Positions 8,823 to 23,800 of a stretch of 64,000 nt of DNA are shown in pieces. The translations under genes were made by a program, and so were the position numbers. Position 1 is the stretch's first letter, and the number at the start of each line of letters is the position of its first letter. The notes below the pieces were generated by a model. It saw only the letters and a program-made list of their open reading frames with translations, ran no database searches and was not told the origin of the DNA. The stretch covers positions 149,746,001 through 149,810,000 of the forward strand of contig NC_081556.1 of assembly GCF_963082655.1 (NCBI RefSeq). Direction: 5' to 3'. The DNA comes from Stomoxys calcitrans (lineage: Eukaryota > Arthropoda > Insecta > Diptera > Muscidae).

Positions 8823-11800
8823 TTAATTTTGACCAGTCCAATAGGATGGAGAATATCCTTGTTTTGTAGCCGATTTTGATTGGCTACTTGTGGGTTGGCG
8901 TTGACCAGTGCTGTTCGAGTCCTAAAAGATAAATAAAGGAAATACAAACAAATATGATGAAACAGCGATAATAATCAAGGAGGATTTGTTTAAATTAAAA
9001 ATCAATTCACATACTCTTCTATAGCAAAACTACATTAAAATCTAGCTATATAGAGGAATAACTAAATACCGAAATGAGATGATTGTGAACAGTCATACAA
9101 GTTTCCAACACTTTCATTGAGTGCGTCTTGTTTTTGTAAATTCAGTTTTTGAAAACTTTGCCACTTTAACGCTTTTGGTTTTCCGTTTTTTTTTTGTTTT
9201 ATTCAATCAATCCCTTCCTGTGTTAAATGAGCGATGAAACACTATAATAGCTTAGTAATATAAATTACAATTAAATTTTAAAATAAAATCTCCAATCGTT
9301 GAATGGGTAGGAAAGGACAAAGAAAGCTTAGAGGGGAGGTAGCCGAAACTATTTAAATACCTACGAATGTATTTTATATTAATATATACTGTGTATACGT
9401 GTAACTTTCATCGAGTATGTTCTGTTTCTCCTCTGGTCATATTCTGATTTCTGGAATATTATCCTCAAACTTTTCTGAACATGTAAAAAATGGGCAAAAT
9501 CGATATCAAAATGAGAAGCTCATATTACAATATTCGGTATGAATTTTAGGAGTTTTAATATAGGCTTGCCCAGATAATTCCTCTAAGTAATCAAATCCGT
9601 TCAAACATCAGTAACACATAAGGCATTACAGTGATCACACCTCTGTGAAGATAATTGCACGAGTGGTACCCCACAGGGTGGAGTATTTTCGCTTACATTT
9701 TGGATTCTTGTTATCGATTGTATTCTGTGGGGACTTGGGCGGCGGCGGTCAAGTTGTGCGCTTATTTTTGCCACCGGTAAGTTCGTAATTACTCTTTTTG
9801 AGGTTTTGGACGCAGCTCTCGGAGGTACGGCGTATTGGGCTACTGGGTTTGAATGCCAGGAAGACAGCTCGTTTTGTTCACGAGAAGGAGGGACGTGTCT
9901 GGATTTAGATTGCGAAGGGTGAAGGGTTTATTCTGTATAGCAAATTTAACTGGGACTTGAATCTGGAATCTAGGATGAAGAATTCCTTCGCTGAGTTCGT
10001 GCCAGGGGCTTGTTGGTAGTAAATGGGGTCGGCGACCCAGATTAACCGGTGCAACCAGTGCTGACCTATGGTCTGAAGGCTGTGTGTGCAAATAGCTCAC
10101 ACAAAGTCACCCTATGTTGCGTACCTGGTCAAAAAGATGTACAAGGTAACGAGAAGGCTGATTTGCTTGCCAGAGAGGTGCAAATCTTTCAACGTCTACA
10201 ACGAGCTTCAATTACGTTATATAGGACATATTAAGCTAAATACACATTTTACTTGCATAGGCATTAGAAATGGCAAAACGTGCCGCGGAAGTCAGAGAAT
10301 TTACTTCGCAGAGGAAAGTTATCATTTGCTATGCCGATGTCCGGCATTAAGTCATGGTAAAAATTACATACTGGGATCTTTTTTCTTTCACACATTGGAG
10401 GAGTTAAGAGGAATCAATCCAGAAATCTTTCATCCTACCATCAAAGTGATACGAGAGGGTGCATTAATGAAATGCGCCCGAACCATACGCGATGCCCATT
10501 GAACTACCCGGATCTGACAGAGAAAGGCTATTGAGGACTCACAATGGGCCAAAATATGGCCCGGGGCGAATACATGGACGTCTATGTCTGGTATCATCCT
10601 CATCCAACTTAACCTAACCTACAGTGATTACATCCGTAGAACTCACTAAAATGAAAATTTGTTAAAACTTTCAAAATGGGCCAGCCTATATCACTTGATT
10701 TGCACAACTACCCCAGGACCATGCCATCCGTCAGTTTGAAATTCGTAGTTTTTCAGGCCCTTTATACATGGTAAGCCGAGGTTAACCAGTTCATATCTTC
10801 GGCACTTGATAAAATCAGCAACAACACGTGCTTTGGGGACTTCTTCAAAAAGACCAGACAAGACTCCAACATTTGTAAGTAATTTATTTGGCCACCAAAC
10901 GTGTGAGTGAAACGGCTGCTCTTCAAAAGTCATCTATCACCGGAGAATCTTTTCAAACTATTACGGACATCGGTTGCATTCTTAAAAGTGCTTTACAAGG
11001 TTCTGAATTTTTTTCTTTTAGATTATTTTAAAGGCTTTCTTATATACTCTCATGTTTTAAAGACTTTCAGTGTTTGACTTGTAGCAATCCTCCTGAATTC
11101 TGCGGACCAAATCCCGTATCGAGAAAATATTCATTAAAATTAATTGAAGGCTGGCCGGCAAATGGAAATCTATTCGTGTTAAGTATCCTTCCAACGCAAA
11201 GAGAAATAAACAGAACATGCCCTTCTTAATTTTATGTAGTTTTATATTGTCTATCTTCTAGAGATTATTTCTAAGAGAGTCTTTTCTCAACTTACCCGGC
11301 GGGATGAATTGTGAATCCTGCCGTCCATCTATTGACGTCCAACAAAAACCAAAAGAAATAATAATAAAAAAAAATCAAACAGGAGAATATTTCATGCATA
11401 TATTGTTTGTTTGTTTTTATGGTTCGATTATGGATGGCAACCTTGGTTAAATTGTGTTGCCAGATGACAAATTTACATTACGAATGGCAACTTCTAACTG
11501 AAGTTGAGAATGTCAGTTGTTAATAAGACAATTTTCAGCAACCACTTTATTTTAAAGTAAATAGTTCTGATGCCAAAAGAAAAAAGGAGGCAATCCCAAA
11601 TGCAGCACGTATTATGTGGTTTTTAAGTGAAATTATTCAACTAAGGATAGAGTGTAGAAATCACCATCACCGCAATGTACTTCAGCGAAATTGTTGATTG
11701 TGTGAAGACATTTTAGAGCAAATAAAAAAAAAGTGGCGTAAAAGAAATCTTAACAACACAGACTGTTGGCAAACAACAGAAGTGTCTGTATCCACTGCAC

Positions 11801-14800
11801 TACACAGCAGCAGACCTACAGCAAATTTACTTGGATGTAAATCCAAGCTCTAAAGCTCTTTAGTGTTGAAGAAATGTTGAATGGGCATTAGCTAAAGAAA
11901 ACCACTGAAAAGGTAGCAAACGGAGAGAACTTTTACACGTTAAAGAATAATAAAGAAAGAGAAACCCATATTTAACGTAAAGAAAGTTTTGGAAGGAGTA
12001 CATAGATTTTAGCTTTTTTTGCATTGATTGACTTGTTTGTTGACATTTTTCTTTCCAAAACGCTATTATCGACACTACTTGCAATACGCTATGCTCATTT
12101 TTATTTTGGTTGCATTGCCCGACGACCACACAACTGTACGTCATTTGCTATCCATAATCGACCCATTAATTGAATTGATGATGAGGAAGAGTAGTTTAGT
12201 TTAATTTTAATTCTGAATTATTCATTTTTTTCTTCTTATTGATTGATTAAAGAGTTTATTGAATGAAGAAAAATGTATTGTTGTTTTAATTTAAATTGAT
12301 TTTTATGTTTTTGATTGATTAGAATAAAAATGTTTGTTTGCGGCGAAAGGAAAGGAGAGATTTTTTCAGGATTTATAAGAGATGAAAGTTAATGAAATTG
12401 ATGGAATATTGGTATTAATAGCTTAAAATGTTACTTTATAAACGAACAGTATTAATATAACACAGTAGGACTAGCAACCAAAGCCGTATCCAAATTGCTT
12501 CTCTCGAACGCATTGCTTTCGTTCGCCTAGTTTATTTGTAGAAGCTTTTTTTTATTAAAAATAAAAAGCCAAAGAAATCCGTTAGAGTAACACAATTCAA
12601 AGGATTTGGCTGTGGTGGGTAAGTCAAACAAGTATGATCAAAAACGATGAGTTATTTTGTGACACTAACTTAGTAGCTGTAGTTAAGTACGTAGACACAT
12701 AAAACATGTTTTCCTCTGCAATATGGCAAAGTTTTGCAATACAAAGTATTGAATATTCGAAAAAGTAATTCAGACATTTGGGGATGACATCATAGTTTTA
12801 GAAAAAATTAACTATTTTTATTAAATATAATTTTGTTTAATCATAAACACCAATGGTATTATAGTTATTTTGTCGTTCAATTCGCAACACACATCGATGC
12901 CTTTTCCACACTCTACAGTGTGGAAATTTTACTGTCGTAAAATTCAAAGACAATGTAGCCATGCCCATCTGTGTGTTGCAATCACGTTACAGTCTTAAAA
13001 ATAAAGTTGCCACTGGTTTTTCTTTTAATCATCAACCAGGTACTTTCGAAGATGGGCTTTATTCGATTATATCTTCATGTAACCCCATATAAACTGTGTA
13101 AACGAGTAATCTCGTTCGAAATCTCTCTATTGTGAATTATTTATTTCCTTATTGAACGAGAATTTTTGAAATTTAAGAAAAAAAAAAACTGCAACTGCAG
13201 TCGCGCACCATCAGCGGTAGAGTGGAGAGTCTCAGTGAGAGGTAGGCCGACACCGGATCTTGCTCCGAGAGATCGGAACGGCCTTGCTCACATATGAAGT
13301 TTGACAAGGATCGCCGTCACCTCCACATACAAATGTAATTACAACAACAACTTATAGCGCGCTGGCAACAATCCCAGCCAAATAGGATTTTGGGCAGCTA
13401 CTTCTGCCGGAGTGGAGGCCGCCGTAGCGCAGAGGTAAGCATGTCCGCCTATGACGCTGACCGCCTAGGTTCGAATCCTGGCGAGACCATTAGACAAAAT
13501 TTTCAGCGGTGGTTTTCCCCTCCTAATACTGGCAACATTTTTAAGGTACTATGCTATGTAAAACTTCCCTCCAAGGAGGTGTCGCAATGCGGCACGCCGT
13601 CAGACTCGGCTAAAAAAAGGTGGCCCCTTATCATTGAGCTTAACTTGAATCGGATTGCAGTCTTTGATATGTGAGAAGTTTGCCCCTGTTCCTTAGCGGA
13701 ATGTTCATGGGCAAAATTTGCAATTTTACTTCTGCCGGAATATAGCCGAAAAGGTAACTTAGGAGATAAACTTCTATAGATCCCTTCTGAAGTCTCTGGG
13801 TCTACCAAGAGTGTTGCTGGGAAACAGACCATTAGATAATTCTTACTACTCAATTACCCATGGAATAGAGGATACTTCTCTGATAAGAGGCCTCCTTTTT
13901 TTGCCGAGTCCGAACGGCGTGCCGCATAGCGACCCCACTTGGTAGGACATTTTACCATGGCAGGATACCTCACAAATGTAGCCATCATTAGTAGGGGGAT
14001 AACTACCGCAGAAAATTTCCCTAATGTTCACGCAGGGATTTGAACCCATGCGTTCGGCGTCATAAGCGGACTTCTGCGCTACGGTGACCTCCATGCTTAA
14101 TCAGCATAAAATGTTCGTACAGCAGCATTTTTGCATTTCCGATTCCGATAAGTCCAAACTGGCGATGCCTACCACAAATGTCTCATATGTTCATATAATG
14201 TTCATATAAATAAGCGGTAAGGCCTCTAAGGCGACGTTCAATGTATCGCAGATGTTATTTTAATGAGTCTGTATTGCCGATAGATGTCACTTGCCAAAAA
14301 TAAAAATTAAAAAGGGGACGCAAGCTATTGTAGTAAAAAAAAATTAAGTTTGTTGGTCGCTTTTCTTTATCTTCTATTAGTCTATTCTAATACACTACTA
14401 CTTAATACCTATTTACAGTACCGGCGCGGGATAGCTGTGAGCACCATACAGGTCGGAACATTAACCTCCAATTTGTGTGGTGTTCATTGCTGTCACGAGA
14501 AGCTTAGCTGTGAGCTACCGGGCGCATCCACAGGTTGCGAACAGTGGAATTCTCCATACGGAGAAACAGCAATCGCGGACAATCAGCGGTATCGAGCGGA
14601 ATGTCTCAGTGAGAGGCCGGGTGGCACTGGTTCTTGCACAAATACCGAGTGCCCACGATGCTCGATATGACAAGGGGAGTTATTGGCGCCCTTAAATAAC
14701 CAATGGCCACCCTGTTCCCGGGGAACGAGCTTAGAGCTTGACGAGGATCGCCTCCTCCACATGAAAATGTGGCTACCACAACAACCTATTTACAGTCTGT

Positions 14801-17800
14801 TCGGTAATTTTAGGATATTTTCGGATTTATATAAGAGAATGTTCTCTTAAACCTTTTGTTTTGTTTGTTACTTTCTTGATTACGATATATGCCCACTAGG
14901 GATATTAAGGTTTACAAACATGGTTTTGGTATGTTCCAATAATGTGTGCAAATATTGATTTAAATTCGTTCACTCATCTTCAAATTATGGCATTTCATAA
15001 CTTTGGGAACGAACTGGAGAAAACATTCTCTTGATCCTTTCTAAAGCCGAATATGAATGGCATAACGCATAAAGTTGCCTTTTGTACAAAGAATATTTGT
15101 TGTTGTTGTAGCCTTGCCAATGAAGAACTCCATCAGGTCAATATGATGATCTCCGATGAAAATTTTATTTATATTCTTGCCAGGATATTAACCCCCAGGC
15201 GTTCAGCGGCCTGAGTGGACATGCTAGCCTATACTTTACGAAGGCTTCAGGAAAAATGCGATAATGCGCAATGCAAACTTGATATGAGTTTCAAGTTGCT
15301 ATTACCATATTCCTACATAAAATGTTCATTTATATTTAGGTTAGATCACATAAAAGCATTGTCGTAAAAACGTTTCTCCCGTTTTTTGACTGAATGATGA
15401 ATGGTGGTGATTTTTTTTATGATTAAATCTATCTACAGATGCATAGCAATGTTAATCTCAATGTTAAACAAATTTGAATGTGTCGTTGTATAAGTTATCA
15501 AATCATTTCTTTTCTGGCACTTTAGTAATGAGCTGGAGCGATTGATTTTGAAGTGTTTGAAATTACCTGGTGAATTTGTGGATGTATCATGTGATGACCT
15601 GCAGTAGCAGGCATTGTGGATAAATACATGCCATAAGGTTGTGTTGATGTACCGCCAGCTGTTTGTGTATTCGCCATATTAAAGGGAGGAGGTGTGCCCG
15701 AATGGAAATTTTGCTTTTCATAAGACTGAAAATAAAAATGTTATCGTATTAGGTAAGCAATAATTTAATAGAATGCTTATTATAATGTAACAACTTACGT
15801 TGACCTTATTAAGTGCCACATGTCCTTTGCCATACATGGATGAAGTTATGTCAGAAGCTGTACCAGCTTGAGGAGGATTTGTTACATTTTGGGACTTTGT
15901 GGGTTGATTCACACTTGAAGGGTATGTTTTGTTGGTGTAGTCTTGTGAGGCTTGAGATAGAGCATCGTAGTTAGTTGAACCATAGCCTGTATTGTAAGAA
16001 GGTTTCGGGAATTGTCCACCTGAAGCTGTATTAGCAGCAGGAATTTGCTGTACATATATAAAAAAAAAAAAAACAAAAAGATAAATGTAAGCAAAAATCG
16101 GCACCAATGACAAAGCAAAGACAACACAACATACCGGATAAATAGCTGGTGTGCCATACTGAAAACTACCGGGCATGACATTACCGCCATAGAAATAAGC
16201 GTAAGGAACATTAAGCATAGGTCCACTAGAACCAGCTTGTTGTGACATTGTACTTGAAACCTTTTTCAAATATATGAAAGAAAAATAATTAATTTCATGT
16301 AACACTATGTTATTTTGTTAAATAAAAAAATGGTGCCTTACATTACTAACAGGACTGGAATTATTGTCAGTTCTGGTAAAACGACCATCAGTCATGGTTG
16401 AATAGGCAACCGATCCCAAATTATCGCGTCCAGCCCCAAGACTTGTGGGCGTCGTGTAATTCAAGTCGTAATAGCCTTGCTAAAAATTGTTTAGAAAATG
16501 TTAAATTAATTTTAAATCAAAATTAAATTCCTATTTATATCCACATTAAAACATTCACATATGCATACATGGGTATACATATGTGCATATTTACATATGT
16601 AATTGAGACACGCTTCTTTAACAATGTAGCCATGAATTAAAGATTCTTAGCAGTCCACGCTCTTTGCTAATTTAAACGTTCGGCTGTACGTTTTACAAAA
16701 TCCTCTGATTTTTACATACAAATTAAACAAAAATTATCATCGCTCAAGAAGAATCTCTGATTTTGATTATTACGTATTATATCTGACATTGTTTTAAGCA
16801 GCTTCAAGAACATATACACACATATGCATGTACATATGTATTTCGTATGCATATGAAATTTGGGAATGGGAATTTATTATTTTTTTTTTATTAGATGCAA
16901 TAGTGGGAATGATGAGAGGACGAATTATTTAAAGCAAGTTATATGAGATAGGTTCAATGCAATACAATAAAAACATTAATGTTTATGATTTAGTATAATG
17001 TCTGAATTTTAAACGTAACATTTTATATATAGAATGAGACTGACCGATTATTGCTGAATCTACTACATGGATTATGGAAGTGTTTCATATTGTTTTTTCC
17101 AATGCATTTTTTTGGTCCTATTATAAAGGGCACAATATATGTAAAAGTAGGTAAATACAGTTGAATCCGCCTAATTAAGGATTATTTAATTGAAATACAA
17201 ATTATGTTGAAAATTTTTAATGATATCAGCCTTATTGAAAACAAGGGAATTAAACAAACCCCGCATTTTACTGTCCGGATTCGACTGTGTATATATAGGC
17301 ATATAAAAAAAGACATTGACGTGAATTTGTGGGGTAATCGACCCGGAAGGAAAATTGTAAAAATTTAAAGTATTCATACTGAAATTTTGAGTTTTATTGG
17401 ATATCTAATGAAATTGTGAATAGTTAAATGAAGTCAAAAATTACGTTCCATTTGCCCATACTTTAAGAGATACAACCATTTTAAAATCTTCATACTGAAA
17501 TTTCGGGATCTCGTTTATATTGCCGAGTCCGAACGGATGGCCACAGAGCGACAACACTTAGTAGAGAAGTTTACACGGCTGATTACCCAGGGTAAATACC
17601 TGACAAATGCCGCTACAACTTGGTGTCAGAGTTTTAGAAGGATCGCCGAAGATCTTGGCGGCAATTCCAAGTTCGGCTAATGGGACAAATGCTCTGTTAC
17701 AGCCATTTAAAGTAAAGTTTCTTTTTACTAATGCTAGAAATCATAAATTTTGGACATAATAAGGTGCGGACATTTAAATGCATGTAATGTACCAAAACTG

Positions 17801-20800
17801 ATTTTTAAAATTGTTCTATTTGAAAAGCAGAAAGTACCAAATGTGTTTGAAGTACTTTAATTAGCTTTAAGGCAAAAAATGGAAATTAAAATTGAATTTC
17901 ATAACAGTGGTGGCGAAATAAAATTACAAAAATCTTACTAGAATTGAAAGAAACCTTACGATGAGTGCTACAATTGGAACCATTTGGTAACTTCTTTGCG
18001 GATAAATTAGTAACCTAAACTGCATGAAGGTGAAAAAGCCTAATTTCTATAAATTAATCGGTCAGTTTTGAGGGAACAATTTGCTTATAAAACACCATAA
18101 ATGAAGCGCCAATATGCGATTAGTTTATAAATGAAAAGGTAGGGGGTTGGATTGTTAGCAAAATTTATGATAATGAAATGCGATTTATATAAAACAAATA
18201 AAAACAAAAAAAAAAAAAAATAAATGAAAAACTATAAACAAATTATAAATGTTGGTTTGATTTGTTTGTATTGTGTTGCATTTCTCCATGAACTCACCAC
18301 GTGTGGCACTCGCTGTTGCATCATTTGTAAATCCTCGTAAGAATAAACTGGTTGCTGATAGTATGGCAATGAAGTCTGAATATATTGACTAACCATTTGG
18401 ATGTTGGGCACCATTCCACTACCAGCTCCGCCGCCACTACCACCCGTGGGCGCACCACTACTACCCGTTACACTACCAGTCTTATTCGCCGCCGATGATA
18501 CACCACCGGATGATGCTGCAACAGCAGATGAGACACTGCCGCTGCCACTAACACCCGCTGAGGTTGCACTGCCACTATTCACATTGCTGTTGCTGCTGCT
18601 ATTGCTGACACCACCGCCAACATTACCAACTCCGCCAACACCACTGCCACCGCTAGCAGACTGCGAGACCACATTCGATGCGGCATTGTTTGCAACGCTG
18701 CTATTCGAACTACTGCTATTGGCATTGTTGTTAGCTAGAGAAGAAGGATTGACATTTGAATTGCTTGTTAATGCACCTAAAGTGGAGGAGATCATACTAT
18801 TTGTCACTGCATTGTTGGAGTTGACTGCACTTGACACGGAATTTACAGATGTACCACTACTATTGCTAATGGCATTGCTAGACGAAACACTGTAGGAGAA
18901 ACAAAAAAAAAAGGAAGAAAGAAATACAGACCCAGTAATTAGTTAACAATTACAACAACAACAACAATTGTGTTTCGCGGAGGGGACAAAAAAGAAGACT
19001 ACTGTTAATCTTTTTGGTTACGAAAAACAAAATGATCAAATTCGAGAACAAAAACGCATAAAATAATCAACAAATCAAAATTTTTTCAATACAAAAGGGG
19101 GTTGGTTGGCACTATTTCTTACCTCTCGTAATGCGAAGTATTTGACGATGTCGAGGTGGGATCCTTTAACTTTGCACTAGTACTAAAGTTACTATACTGA
19201 GAGGACGAAGTGTTCGTGCTGCCCGTGTACCTGTTTCAGTAGAATATACATTAATGACATCCACACACACACTCACTCATGCACACACACACACATCATA
19301 AAACATACAATGGGTGAACGTAACAATGGAAACTTTTAACAAAAACAATTTCAATAATTTATCAATGCTCTCTGTAAAAAGAATAAGTATTTTTCACTGC
19401 GGATAAAACTTTTTCTTGTATATGTATATAAGACCGTTATCCACAAGACATTAATTAATTAGTTAATAAAATACTAAATATTTGTAATTTAAGCCAATCC
19501 CAATAATTCTAAAATAGCGAATTTCGTGCGCTTGTAAACTAAAATCATCAGAGTTTATAATGGGAAATAGATTTTAAGAGTCCAGTCATTGGGTTTGGCG
19601 GCGGATAAGTCACCGCTCAAATATTTTTCTTATGTTCTGCCAAGATTTGAACACAGGCCTTCGTGCTAAGCTCCACCACATAGTGACCTTCCACATTGGT
19701 ATTCGATGAGAAGGACACTTACCTTTTCCAAAGAATTTGTACTAGGCCCTAATTATTTCGGTTAACAGTAAATCTTGAACTCACATATAATACGCTTCAT
19801 AACATTTTGTGAGGGAACTTTTTCCTCATAGTACACTGATGTTTCAATTATTTACAACTATAGAATGTTGGTTGGAGGGTTTGCTGCTAAGACGAACACA
19901 ATAATGGTAGCCTAATTGGTAGCATTTTACCCCCCCTTGGCCACAATCCGGTGAAAATTGAAGAACTTTTACAGTCAAATTCGTCACGGACATTCAGTTG
20001 TCTATTAAATATAAGTCACTGTTGAATTTTTTAAATTTCAACAAAATCGGGTAATAAATAAAGCTTTTATGAACTTTAGACCCTTAACCGGGATATCGGT
20101 CTATATGACAGCTATATCTAAATACAGGCCGATCTTTACCATATTTGGGTCGGATGGCGGGTAGTCTAAAACTACTTACTGTTTCAAATTTCAGCGAAAA
20201 TGGATACAAAATAAAGCTTTTAAGGGCTTTAGACCCTTTGTCGAGAGATTGGTCTGTATTTGGGATTTTCAGCGTAATAAATAGGGCTTTTATAGGCTTT
20301 AGACCCTTTATCGACATATCGCTCTATATGGCAGCTATATGTAAATATATTCCGATCTGAACCATATTTGGGTCCTATATTCGGAGGCTTGAAAATACTC
20401 ACTGTTTCAAATTTCACCGAAATCGGTTAAAAAATAAAGCTCTTATATGGCAGCTATATCCAAATATAGTCCGATTTACACCATATTTAGTTCAGATGTC
20501 GAGAGGTTTAAAATAGCCCACAGTTTCAAATTTCAGCGACATCGGGTAATAAATAAAGGTTTTCTGGGCTTAAGACCCTTTATCGGGAGATCGGTCTACA
20601 TCGCAGCTACATCTAAATATGGTCCGATCTGAATCATATTTGGGTCAGATGTCGGATAGCCTTAAGCTACTTATTGTTTCAAATCGAATAAAAAATAAAG
20701 CATTTATGAGCATTAGACCTTTGTCGGCAAATCGGTCTATATAATAGCTATATAAATTTGGTTCGAGTTGGCTCGTTCAAGAACTTAACCAGCGTGCATC

Positions 20801-23800
20801 AAAAAGACGTATCTGTGCCAAATTTCAGCTCAATATCTCAATTGTTGAAGGCTGTAGGGTGATTACAAACAGACGGACGGACAGACACACGGACATCGTT
20901 AAATCGTCTTAGAATTTTACGACGATCAGAAATATATGTATATAGTTTGTAGGGTCGGAAATCAATATTTCAATGTGTTGCATACGGAATGACTAAATGA
21001 ATATACCCCCTATCCTACGGTGGTGGGTATAAAAAACTGAAAATTAAATTCTTATCTTAGTGGTGCATGCCTCCTAGTCATGTGGTAACCCTAATTTCTT
21101 AACTACACAAACATTAATAAAAACGCAAGACTTAAACAGACCCACTTAGAATCGAACTCACGGCTCCCACACTGATTTGTTTTATCCCAAAAATATTTTG
21201 AAATATTTCATATAAATATCCTCAGTAGTACAATTTTTCTCTTTTGTTAAATGTTTCGACTGTTACGATATGTCCCGCAAGTTTATACAATTGTACTGCT
21301 AATTTTTAACGACTTTTTTCTTTTGTTTGCAGTCCTTACACTCACAAACAGTTGTTCGAGGGGGAGAGGGGGAATAGACATACATACCCAGTACTGTTTG
21401 ACAACCCAGTTGAACCATAAACACTTTGGCTAGACTGGTAGGCATTCTGTTGCGATCCATATGCCGATGATAGATAACTGGAATTTGAGTTTGCCCTAAT
21501 CGACAGTAGCGACAGTAGTTAACCACGCACACGCACGCAATTAGGGAAATCAACAGAGAATTATAACAGCAGCAGGCAGTTTAAAGCATTCACAATCGGT
21601 TAAAATCATATGGGAGTTCATATTAAATGGGTATGTGGGTGGGTGGTTAGTGAAGAAGGGAAGAAAAAAAAAAACAAATCATGGCAATATGTTAGCATCA
21701 ACAGGCCTCAAAATCAATATTTTTAAACATTAGTAAAATCAAAGTAAAATAACGTAAATGGTTATCCAAAAGATAAACCCCAAATATTGAAGTACTTACG
21801 TTGCACTATTACTGCTGCTGTTACCACCAACTGAAGGAATGTTTTGCGTTGAGTTAGCCACACCGCCAACCCCTGCCGAGCCTCCTGTGACATTCGAAGC
21901 CCCCTGTCCAGCTTGAGCTGCTGACTGCTGCTGTTGTTGTTGGTATGAAGCCATAGAATTTTGTTGATACGATCCATATGCTTGAGGTTGATATGAATTT
22001 GCAACTGACGACTGTATAAAGATATGGTTACATACATTTTTGCGGTTATAAATTAAACAAAAAACTTTTGTGGTTTGCTTCAATTGTTTACCTGTACATT
22101 TCCATATGCTGAATTACTATAACCTTGAGATGCAACCGACGGTTGATACGCATTGGCAACACCTTTATTGGAGACATTGGCGGCGCTTTGGTAAGAGCTT
22201 TGATAGGCTGTTGCAGCGGTACTGTTTTGTTGATAGGGATCATTTTTCGTTAATTGATCCAAGGCATTGGAGCCAGCCGAACCGCCCACGCCTTGCCCAG
22301 CTGATCCACTTACTCCACTAATTTGCTGTGTCTGCTGTTGCTGTTGTTGCGAAGCAGTTCGCTGCGTGTAGCCAGCTGCTGTAAGTGTATCCGCCTAGTA
22401 CAAACCATAACAAGCCATTAAAAAACATTACTTTAATGAAAAAAGAAAAGGCAAAACATACCACCAGATGGGAGTTTGGCAAACCTGCTGTCAGCGATTG
22501 TTGTTGCGTAACCGCTTTGGTTTGATCGTACGCTGAGCCGCTAACATCTTGCGGTGACTGCACCAACGATTTTTGTTGCGCCTGCTGTTGTGTCTGTTGG
22601 CTATCCAATGTTACAGAGGTATTGAATTTTTCCGACAAATTTTCAAACGATTCATCTGTATTGAAGTCCAAACCTCCAAATTGTACATCGATATAACCGA
22701 TGTTATTTAAAGAATCACTAGGCATTTCAACTGCACTTGAAGGAATCTATAAGGAAATTTTTGCAATTTTTTTTTTTTTTGGATCTCTAAAATTAAATTT
22801 GCTCTCTTACCTTTGAAGGAGGTGGAAGTTTAGCACGTGCCCGCCGCACTTGTGGTTGCTGGCCACTTTGCATCTGTGACGTAGGATCCGACGATATCGC
22901 CGTTGATGATCCCGTACTGCTCGTTCCTGTACCAAACACATTAGCATACGATGTTGGATATTGCACACTGTTTGGATTCTGGGCATAGCTAGCCATGGGC
23001 TGCTGTTGCTGCACATTACCCACTACTGATTGGCCGGCTGAATTTTGCGATGTTAATGAATTGAAATACTGTGATTGCTCCACCGACAGCGTAGTCGATG
23101 ACTTCATCTGTTGTTCGAGATGCTGCTGCTGTGCTTGCTGCACTAAATTTGCTGCGGCAGTTGCTGCATTTGAGAAACTATCAACGGCACTGCCGTACTG
23201 TGAACTACTCAAGTTGCTGCCACTTATGCTGCTGGTGCCACCTGTTAAAGAGTTGCCGCCGCCAACAGAGGACTGTTGTTGTGGCTGTTGCATTTGCGGC
23301 GTACTACTTACTGCGGCACTGTACTGCATAATTGGCGTTGCCGTTACAGATGACAAATTGCTGGTGGCATTATCGTCAAGGCCCGTATTCACGGCATTGC
23401 TGCCTACTAAGGAATTCAAATGAGATCCTTGTGATTGTGTCTGCATTGAACTGCTGCCAATCACTGATGTGCCCAGGTGATGATGGTCCAATCCCTGTTG
23501 CGAACTTAAATCGCTCGTCATTCCTGTTGTGTTTGTGGTGCCTCCTACACTAGCTCCACTGCCGGCTAAGCCGCTACTGAGAACACTGGCCGCTGTCTGA
23601 TTCGGTAGGTTACTCGTTGTGAACACCTTGCTATCCTTGAGGGAGCCAACATATTCCTCATTATCCCAATCGCCCCAGGCATCGTCTTGACTCTGCTGCT
23701 GTTGCTTTTCGGCATTTTGAGCTATGGTATTGTCCCAAAGCTCAACCTCTTGGTGATCGTCGTTAGTGTTATTGTAGCGCGAACTATAACCACCGCCGCT

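Larger units (their letters stand above)
8922..15566 (-). other. lig: lig last intron (6.6 kb), repeat-rich
   Basis: Bounded by a GTAATT donor and a TTTTAG acceptor, this intron separates exon 14 from the final 33-codon exon. It holds a LINE RNase H fragment, SINE-A and SINE-C copies and fragments of SINE-B. Between 10620 and 13190 I see no gene. Minus-strand frames at 10691-10933 and 11860-12144 are not recognisable. Confidence 0.8.

Noticed and set aside
13412..13490. A functional tRNA gene (perfect A/B boxes); likewise 43803-43880
   Set aside because: No acceptor or anticodon stem pairs, and exact target duplications enclose much longer inserts. They are tRNA-derived SINE heads.
18401..18895. 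A 164-residue plus-strand open frame rich in Leu, Pro and Ala
   Set aside because: It is the antisense shadow of lig exon 10, whose Ser/Gly/Asn codons read this way on the other strand. The minus-strand exon has agreeing splice phases; this frame has no domain.
22995..23423. Cys-rich plus-strand frames (also 23687-24028 and 24069-24515)
   Set aside because: They are antisense to lig exons 2-4; the Cys and Leu runs come from CAG/CAA repeats in lig. No independent support.
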